From the NCBI GenBank assembly GCA_016789245.1, contig JAEURM010000031.1, positions 1 through 12,839 of the forward strand: 12,839 bases of DNA, read 5' to 3'. The DNA is from Anaerolineales bacterium (GTDB taxonomy: Bacteria; Chloroflexota; Anaerolineae; Anaerolineales; UBA6663). Shown here in pieces: positions 8,710-12,839 of the stretch (position 1 is its first letter; each line of letters starts with the position of its first letter). The notes under the pieces were generated by a model. That model ran no database searches. It saw only the letters and a list, made by a program, of their open reading frames with translations, and was not told where the DNA came from. Made by a program: the position numbers and the translations under genes.

Positions 8710-9219
8710 GTGGAACAACTTTGGGCACCATGGCGTATGACTTACCTGCAAAACAATGACAACACCAGTGCGGCCACTGGTATGCTGAGCGGGAGCGGCT
8801 GTATTTTTTGTGATAAGCCGCGTGAAGCCCGCGATACCGAGAACTTGATTGTTCAGCGTGGCCAACACGCGTATGTGATTTTGAATTTGTATCCGTACAA
8901 CAATGGCCACTTCATGGTGGTGCCGTATGCGCATGTGCCCAGCCCAGAGCAGTTAGAAGCGGCTACGCTTACGGAGATGATGTTGTTGATGAACCAAGGG
9001 TTGGTGGCCTTGCGCACGCTCTACAATCCGCAAGCCTTTAACGTGGGCATGAATATTGGCGCGGCGGCGGGTGCGGGCATTGCCGCTCACGCTCACCTGC
9101 ATGTAGTTCCACGCTGGTTGGCCGATACCAACTTTATGACCGTCACCGCCGAAACCCGCGTCATCCCTGAAGATTTGAAGGTGACGTGGCAGAGAATGAT
9201 AGAGGCTTGGCCTAAATAG
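8710..9219 (+). CDS. HIT family protein (AP4A phosphorylase/hydrolase-like)
   Basis: Member of the histidine-triad superfamily that cleaves nucleotide phosphoanhydride or phosphoramidate bonds, 169 residues. The GTG start is chosen because it gives MEQLWAPWRMTYL, the conserved N-terminus of the bacterial subgroup that includes mycobacterial AP4A phosphorylase. Cys31 and Cys34 (CIFC) form half of a probable zinc site. YPYNNGHFMVVPYAH (61-75) is the conserved nucleotide-binding strand and loop. The triad is His127-Ala-His129-Leu-His131-Val-Val, with His129 the expected nucleophile, followed by PRWLADTNFM. The gene diverges from birA, probably with its own leaderless transcript, and leads the plus-strand group of metabolic genes. 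The exact substrate (AP4A, adenylyl-sulfate or another adenylylated compound) cannot be decided from sequence. Confidence 0.92.
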   Translation: MEQLWAPWRMTYLQNNDNTSAATGMLSGSGCIFCDKPREARDTENLIVQRGQHAYVILNLYPYNNGHFMVVPYAHVPSPEQLEAATLTEMMLLMNQGLVALRTLYNPQAFNVGMNIGAAAGAGIAAHAHLHVVPRWLADTNFMTVTAETRVIPEDLKVTWQRMIEAWPK

Positions 9220-9226
9220 TTATGGG

Positions 9227-9374
9227 TTATGAGTTATTTAATAACTCACCTTACGCGACTGAGCGTGAATCTTCAAAACGTCATACCCGCGAAAGCGGGT
9301 ATCCATCGTATAAAACATGGACTCCCGCGTACGCGGGAGTGACGGCCTGCGTAAGGTGAGTTAATAACTCATAA
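9227..9374. repeat. Nested inverted-repeat element between the HIT and thiolase genes
   Basis: The outer arms at 9227-9256 and 9349-9374 are reverse complements, TTATGAGTTATT...AACTCACCTTACGC, except for four extra bases (TAAT) in the left arm. Each arm is internally palindromic (GAGTTATT-t-AATAACTC at 9231-9247). Inside lies a second, unrelated repeat at 9280-9343. The whole element starts 7 bases after the HIT stop and nearly fills the 176-base gap. Confidence 0.85.
9280..9343. repeat. Inner CCCGCG double-hairpin element (ATNCCC-N8-GGGNAT type)
   Basis: GTCATACCCGCG...GTATCCAT (9280-9306) and ATGGACTCCC...GAGTGAC (9317-9343) are inverted copies of each other. Each half is also a hairpin: ATACCCGC-GAAA-GCGGGTAT (9283-9302), with a GNRA tetraloop, and the perfect 20-base palindrome ACTCCCGCGTACGCGGGAGT (9321-9340). 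The layout resembles the widespread GTCATTCCCGCG family, such as neisserial dRS3 (ATTCCC-N8-GGGAAT); this is a resemblance only. Confidence 0.85.
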
Positions 9375-9395
9375 TCAATTCTCTAATCATCAAAT

Positions 9396-10592
9396 ATGTC
9401 TAAATCTCCAACCGATGCCGTTATCCTCTCTGCCGCCCGCACGCCAATTGGGCGTTTTTTGGGCGCGTTGGGCACGGTGCCCGCCCCCCGTTTGGGCGCC
9501 GTGGCGGTTAAAGCCGCCGTGGAACGCGCAGGCATTAATCCGCAAGAAATAGAAGAAGTGGTGATGGGCCAAGTGGTGGCGGCTGGCTCCGGCCAAAGCC
9601 CGGCGCGGCAGGCCGCTATTTTTGCCGGTATTCCGGTGAACGTGGGCGCGCACTCCCTCAACAAAGCCTGTGGCTCTGGCCTCAAGAGCGTGATGAGCGC
9701 GGCGCAGGCGGTGCGAGCTGGTGATGCCGATTTGTTGGTGGCGGGCGGCATGGAAAGCATGACGGGCGCGCCGCATTTGGTGTTTATGCGCCAACAAGTG
9801 AAATACGGTGACCAAGCGCTGTTTGATGCGGATTTGCACGATGGCTTGCTAGACCCGTTTGACTTGTGGCCGATGGGCAATGCGGCGGAATTTATTGCCA
9901 ATGAATATGAAGTGACGCGGGAAGCGATGGATCGCTTCTCGTATGAAAGCCACCAAAAAGCTGTGGCCGCGCAAGAAGCAGGCCGCTTTAAAACTGAGAT
10001 TGCCCCAGTGGAAGTGGAAGTGAAGGGCAAAATCACCCGTGTGGAAACAGATGAAGCGCCGCGCCGCGATACTTCTATAGAAGCGCTGGCTAAGCTCAAA
10101 CCGGCGTTTCAAAAAGAAGGCCGGGTAACGGCCGGCAACGCGCCCGGATTGAATGATGGCGCGGCCGCAGTGGTGGTAGCCTCCCGCGCTAAAGCGGAGC
10201 AAATGGGCCAACTGCCGCTGGCCCGCGTAGTGGGTTACACCTCCGCCGCCGTAGACCCGAAGTACATCTTTATTGCGCCCGCGCACGCCATTCCTAAATT
10301 ACTAAACCGAATTGGTTGGACGCTGAAAGATGTGGACTTGATTGAGTTGAACGAAGCCTTTGCCGCGCAAGTGCTGGCGGATGGTTACGCGTTGGCTGAC
10401 CAAGGCTGGGATTGGAGCAAGGTGAACGTAAACGGCGGCGCGATTGCGCTGGGCCACCCGATTGGCGCGAGCGGGGCGCGGGTGTTAGTCACTTTGGTTC
10501 ACGCCTTGCGCGAACGCGGCCTTAAGCGCGGCATTGCCAGTTTGTGCTTGGGCGGCGGCGAGGCCGTGGCAATGGCAGTGGAAATTGAATAA
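9396..10592 (+). CDS. Acetyl-CoA C-acetyltransferase (thiolase)
   Basis: Type II thiolase family enzyme that condenses two acetyl-CoA into acetoacetyl-CoA or cleaves 3-ketoacyl-CoA in reverse. The 398-residue length is standard. Residues 8-20 read [13 protein letters not shown], the family's N-terminal strand. The acyl-accepting Cys92 is in [18 protein letters not shown] supplies the conserved Asn-Glu motif. [16 protein letters not shown] (347-362) holds catalytic His354, and [12 protein letters not shown] (382-393) holds Cys384. Glu389 replaces the Gln or Gly commonly seen in CIGGGQG, a mild variant. The ATG at 9396 has no Shine-Dalgarno sequence; the upstream tract is A/T/C-rich. The next gene encodes the following pathway enzyme, so its role is probably in beta-oxidation or butanoyl/3-hydroxybutyryl-CoA metabolism. 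Sequence alone does not separate the biosynthetic (PhaA/AtoB) from the degradative role. Confidence 0.94.
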   Translation: MSKSPTDAVILSAARTPIGRFLGALGTVPAPRLGAVAVKAAVERAGINPQEIEEVVMGQVVAAGSGQSPARQAAIFAGIPVNVGAHSLNKACGSGLKSVMSAAQAVRAGDADLLVAGGMESMTGAPHLVFMRQQVKYGDQALFDADLHDGLLDPFDLWPMGNAAEFIANEYEVTREAMDRFSYESHQKAVAAQEAGRFKTEIAPVEVEVKGKITRVETDEAPRRDTSIEALAKLKPAFQKEGRVTAGNAPGLNDGAAAVVVASRAKAEQMGQLPLARVVGYTSAAVDPKYIFIAPAHAIPKLLNRIGWTLKDVDLIELNEAFAAQVLADGYALADQGWDWSKVNVNGGAIALGHPIGASGARVLVTLVHALRERGLKRGIASLCLGGGEAVAMAVEIE

Positions 10593-10593
10593 G

Positions 10594-10660
10594 GCGTAAA
10601 ACGTGAAATGCGGGTAGGAGCGCTTTGTGAAGCGGCCCTACCACGCACTACGCTTTACGC
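10594..10660. repeat. Nested hairpin element between thiolase and dehydrogenase genes
   Basis: The inner hairpin at 10613-10642 pairs GGTAGG with CCTACC and CGCTT with AAGCG around a TGTG loop, with a two-base mismatch (AG/GC) between the stems. The outer arms are GCGTAAAACGT (10594-10604) and ACGCTTTACGC (10650-10660), near-perfect complements continued by TGCG/CGCA. The element begins 1 base after the thiolase stop and ends 14 bases before the dehydrogenase ATG, filling the gap between two pathway-linked genes. Confidence 0.8.
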
Positions 10661-10674
10661 GATACGGATAAATC

Positions 10675-11529
10675 ATGGCAAACAGCATTCATAACATCGC
10701 CGTCATCGGCGCGGGAACGATGGGCAACGGCATTGCGCAAGTGGCAGCCGTAACGGGCTACCAAGTGACGATGATTGACGTGGCCCAACCGCAGTTGGAT
10801 AAAGGCTTGGCCGCCATCAAAAAATCGGTGGGCAAACTGCATGAGAAAGGCCGCCTAACGGACGAGCAAGCGGCACGCGCGGGCAAAATTCAAGTGGGCA
10901 CGGATTTAGGCGCGGTGGCCAACGCTGATTTGGTGATTGAAGCGGCTAGCGAGAAATTAGAAGTGAAACTAGAGCTTTACCGCACGTTAGACCGAACCGC
11001 GCCGGCCGAAGTTATCTTGGCCAGCAACACCTCTTCCATTTCCATCACCCGCCTTGGCGCGGCCACCAAACGGCCAGAAAAGGTGGTGGGCATGCACTTC
11101 TTTAATCCTGTGCCAGTAATGGAACTGGTGGAAGTGGTGAAGGGTTTGGGCACAGCGCAAACTACGGTGAACCGCGTGATTGCGGTGGCCGAGCACATGG
11201 GCAAAACGCCGGTGCTGGTGAACGATGCGCCCGGCTTCATCTCCAACCGTATCCTCTGCCCCATGATTAACGAAGCTATTTATGCGCTAGAGGAAGGCGT
11301 GGCCACCACCGAAGCGATTGATGGCATTATGAAGTTGGGCATGAACCACCCCATGGGCCCGCTCACGTTGGCGGATTTGATTGGTTTAGATGTGGTGTTG
11401 GCCATCATGGAAGTTTTGCATCGGGATTTGGGTGATGATAAATACCGCCCGGCCCCGCTTTTGCGCCGCATGGTGGATGCTGGCTACTTAGGCCGCAAGA
11501 GTGGCCGCGGCTTTTACGAATACGATTAG
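10675..11529 (+). CDS. 3-hydroxybutyryl-CoA dehydrogenase
   Basis: Interconverts acetoacetyl-CoA and 3-hydroxybutyryl-CoA with NAD(P)H. The 284-residue length is typical for single-function enzymes. The Rossmann domain has GAGTMG (12-17), and Asp35 closes the second strand (VTMIDVAQ), which favours [18 protein letters not shown] (84-98) and [10 protein letters not shown] (116-125) are family motifs. His141 in [16 protein letters not shown] with Glu153 forms the catalytic His-Glu pair, and Asn191 is in GFISNR. The C-terminal dimerisation domain includes [16 protein letters not shown] and ends [15 protein letters not shown], as expected. ATG 10675 is preceded only by a weak CGGAT. It follows the thiolase by 82 bases that contain a nested hairpin. 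No crotonase or acyl-CoA dehydrogenase gene is in the window, so the next pathway step must be encoded elsewhere. Confidence 0.95.
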   Translation: MANSIHNIAVIGAGTMGNGIAQVAAVTGYQVTMIDVAQPQLDKGLAAIKKSVGKLHEKGRLTDEQAARAGKIQVGTDLGAVANADLVIEAASEKLEVKLELYRTLDRTAPAEVILASNTSSISITRLGAATKRPEKVVGMHFFNPVPVMELVEVVKGLGTAQTTVNRVIAVAEHMGKTPVLVNDAPGFISNRILCPMINEAIYALEEGVATTEAIDGIMKLGMNHPMGPLTLADLIGLDVVLAIMEVLHRDLGDDKYRPAPLLRRMVDAGYLGRKSGRGFYEYD

Positions 11530-11584
11530 GATTTGAAACGGAGAGCCGAATTTTTTAACGGTTGACACGAATAAAACGGAAAAC

Positions 11585-11647
11585 TGCATCGAATTGTACG
11601 AATTCTTCGAGTTACGGATATTCGTGCAATTCGCGTGATTTGATGCA
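11585..11647. repeat. Imperfect inverted repeat upstream of the aminopeptidase gene
   Basis: The core arms CGAATTGTACGAAT (11590-11603) and ATTCGTGCAATTCG (11620-11633) match at 13 of 14 positions. The outer hexamers TGCATC (11585-11590) and GATGCA (11642-11647) also pair, with 8 unpaired bases on the right side. The element lies in the 154-base gap after the dehydrogenase, beginning 55 bases past its stop. No T-run follows the stem, so an intrinsic terminator is doubtful. Confidence 0.7.
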
Positions 11648-11683
11648 AGTAATTTAATCCCTAACCTTCAATCCCCAATTCCT

Positions 11684-12784
11684 ATGACCGACCCACGCAT
11701 TACCAAACTCGCACAAGTGCTCGTTCATTACTCGGTGGAGCTAAAGCCCGGCCAGCAAGTGCAACTGCGCACACACCCGCTGGCCCAAGAACTCTCTCTG
11801 GCGGTGTACGCCGAAGCGATAAAGGCGGGCGCGAACGTTTTTGTGCAAACCGTTCTGCCCGGCGCGGATGAAATTTTTTTCCGCCACGCTTCAGACGCGC
11901 AGTTGGATTACGTTTCGCCCATTCGCAAACTCATCAATGAACAATTTGACGCGGCCATTGTGCTGAGCGCCGAGCACAATACGCGCGAGTTGAGTAATAC
12001 TGACCCAGCCAAACAAGCCCGCTTGCGCAAAGCTGGCTCTGGCATTCAGAAAACGTTTTTTGAGCGCGCGGCCCGCAAAGAATTGCGCTGGGTGCTGACG
12101 GAGTTTCCCACCTACGCTTCCGCGCAAGATGCCGAGATGAGTTTGCGAGAATATGAAGAGTTTGTATATGGCGCGGGTTTGTTGAACGAACCAGACCCGG
12201 TGGCGCTGTGGCGGGCCGAAGGCCAACGGCAGATGAAGCTCATCAACTGGCTCAAAGGCAAAAACAAAGTCACGCTCAAGGGCGCGAACATTGATTTATC
12301 ACTTTCCATCCAAGAGCGTGTGTTTATTGAAGCCGATGGTAAGTACAACTTTCCGGATGGTGAAATTTTTACCGGCCCGGTGGAAGATTCTGTGAACGGC
12401 TGGGTGCGCTTCCGTTATCCGGCGATTTACGGCGGGCAAGAAGTGACGGATATTGAGCTGTGGTTTGAGAACGGCCAAGTGGTGAAAGAGAAAGCCAGCA
12501 AAGGCCAAGAACTGCTCACGTCTTTGTTGAACATGGATGCTGGCGCGCGCTACTTGGGGGAGTGGGGCATTGGCACCAATTACGGCATTCAGCGCTTTAC
12601 CAAGAACATGCTGTTTGATGAAAAGATGGGCGGCACCATTCACTTGGCGGTGGGCGCCAGCTACCCAGAAAGCGGCGGCAAGAATGAGAGCGGCTTACAC
12701 TGGGATATGTTGTGTGATATGGCCGAGAGCGAAGTAACCATTGACGGTGAGTTGTTTTACAAGAACGGCCAACCGGTTGTGTAA
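11684..12784 (+). CDS. Aminopeptidase, peptidase family M29 (thermophilic aminopeptidase type)
   Basis: Cytoplasmic metallo-aminopeptidase that removes N-terminal residues from peptides using a two-metal site. The protein has 366 residues, shorter than the roughly 400-410 of the Thermus and Staphylococcus enzymes. The expected metal-site residues are all present: Glu227 in NFPDGEIFTGP (222-232), Glu293 in LGEWGIGTN, His320 in GGTIHLAVG, Tyr327 in SYPESGG, and His339 and Asp341 in GLHWDML. The N-terminal dimerisation/active-site-cover domain (1-200) includes LAQVLVHYSVELKPGQQV, the usual opening. The ATG at 11684 is preceded by the pyrimidine-rich tract AATCCCCAATTCCT with no Shine-Dalgarno sequence. 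The 3' end is complete (TAA 12782-12784). It is last in the plus-strand group and has no obvious functional link to the CoA enzymes before it. Confidence 0.93.
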   Translation: MTDPRITKLAQVLVHYSVELKPGQQVQLRTHPLAQELSLAVYAEAIKAGANVFVQTVLPGADEIFFRHASDAQLDYVSPIRKLINEQFDAAIVLSAEHNTRELSNTDPAKQARLRKAGSGIQKTFFERAARKELRWVLTEFPTYASAQDAEMSLREYEEFVYGAGLLNEPDPVALWRAEGQRQMKLINWLKGKNKVTLKGANIDLSLSIQERVFIEADGKYNFPDGEIFTGPVEDSVNGWVRFRYPAIYGGQEVTDIELWFENGQVVKEKASKGQELLTSLLNMDAGARYLGEWGIGTNYGIQRFTKNMLFDEKMGGTIHLAVGASYPESGGKNESGLHWDMLCDMAESEVTIDGELFYKNGQPVV

Positions 12785-12839
12785 TCTCTCGCTAAGAACG
12801 CCAAGAGCGCCAAGAAAACTTGGCGGGCTTTGTAAGAGA
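12785..12839. repeat. CGCCAAG-type inverted repeat at the window edge
   Basis: CGCCAAG (12808-12814) pairs with CTTGGCG (12819-12825) around an AAAA loop. CGCCAAG also occurs once more at 12799-12805, and the outer TCTCT (12785-12789) pairs with AGAGA (12835-12839). The element begins at the first base after the aminopeptidase stop and may continue beyond the window. It could stabilise the mRNA 3' end or act as a weak terminator. Confidence 0.65.

Noticed and set aside
9383..10099. Long 238-codon open frame antisense to the thiolase gene
   Set aside because: Low-complexity Ala/Arg/Ser/Thr composition typical of an antisense shadow of a GC-rich gene; the thiolase is unmistakable.
11562..11567. 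TTGACA as a -35 box for the aminopeptidase gene
   Set aside because: The bases 16-18 downstream (around TGCATC) make a poor -10, so a promoter call is not supported.

Overview
The window holds ten protein-coding genes on about 12.8 kb of moderately GC-rich bacterial DNA, with no rRNA, tRNA, CRISPR array or recognisable transposase. Gene content (a short-form M29 aminopeptidase, an actinobacterial/Chloroflexi-style HIT protein beginning with a GTG start and MEQLWAPWRM, a membrane-anchored penicillin-acylase-family enzyme, a solitary family-5 solute-binding lipoprotein) and the many imperfect inverted repeats between genes suggest a Chloroflexota genome, perhaps Anaerolineae. That placement is an inference from general family resemblance and has not been tested.

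Layout. (1) 39-3060, minus strand: gyrA (DNA gyrase subunit A) followed by an unrecognised 114-residue helical protein. A perfect 19-bp inverted repeat lies between them, and a short-loop G-quadruplex motif lies just past the second gene. (2) 3247-7414, plus strand: a penicillin-acylase-family Ntn hydrolase and, one base after its stop, an extracytoplasmic solute-binding lipoprotein. These two are probably one transcription unit acting outside the cytoplasmic membrane. (3) 7514-8572, minus strand: a monofunctional biotin-protein ligase (birA type without the DNA-binding domain) followed by a 73-residue single-span membrane protein. (4) 8710-12784, plus strand: a HIT-family nucleotide hydrolase/transferase, an acetyl-CoA C-acetyltransferase, a 3-hydroxybutyryl-CoA dehydrogenase and an M29 metallo-aminopeptidase. 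The thiolase and dehydrogenase catalyse consecutive steps (acetyl-CoA, acetoacetyl-CoA, 3-hydroxybutyryl-CoA), so they form a functional pair for C4-CoA metabolism or fatty-acid beta-oxidation.

The coding content is mostly housekeeping and ordinary metabolism, and I see no convincing new multi-gene system. What stands out is the DNA between and around the genes. Most inter-gene junctions, and the right edge of the window, carry a different imperfect inverted repeat, and six of the eight begin within about 0-11 bases of a stop codon. Two of the elements are nested (hairpin inside hairpin). One has been read into a gene and supplies the hydrophobic core of a lipoprotein signal peptide. An 8-base unit (GGAGRATT / AATYCTCC) occurs as short tandem tracts in opposite orientations inside that same gene. 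Other points are a degenerate GyrA box in an otherwise canonical gyrase A subunit, a probable leaderless start for the HIT gene, and a palindrome sitting in the spacer of a candidate promoter before the acylase gene. No gap exceeds 190 bases.
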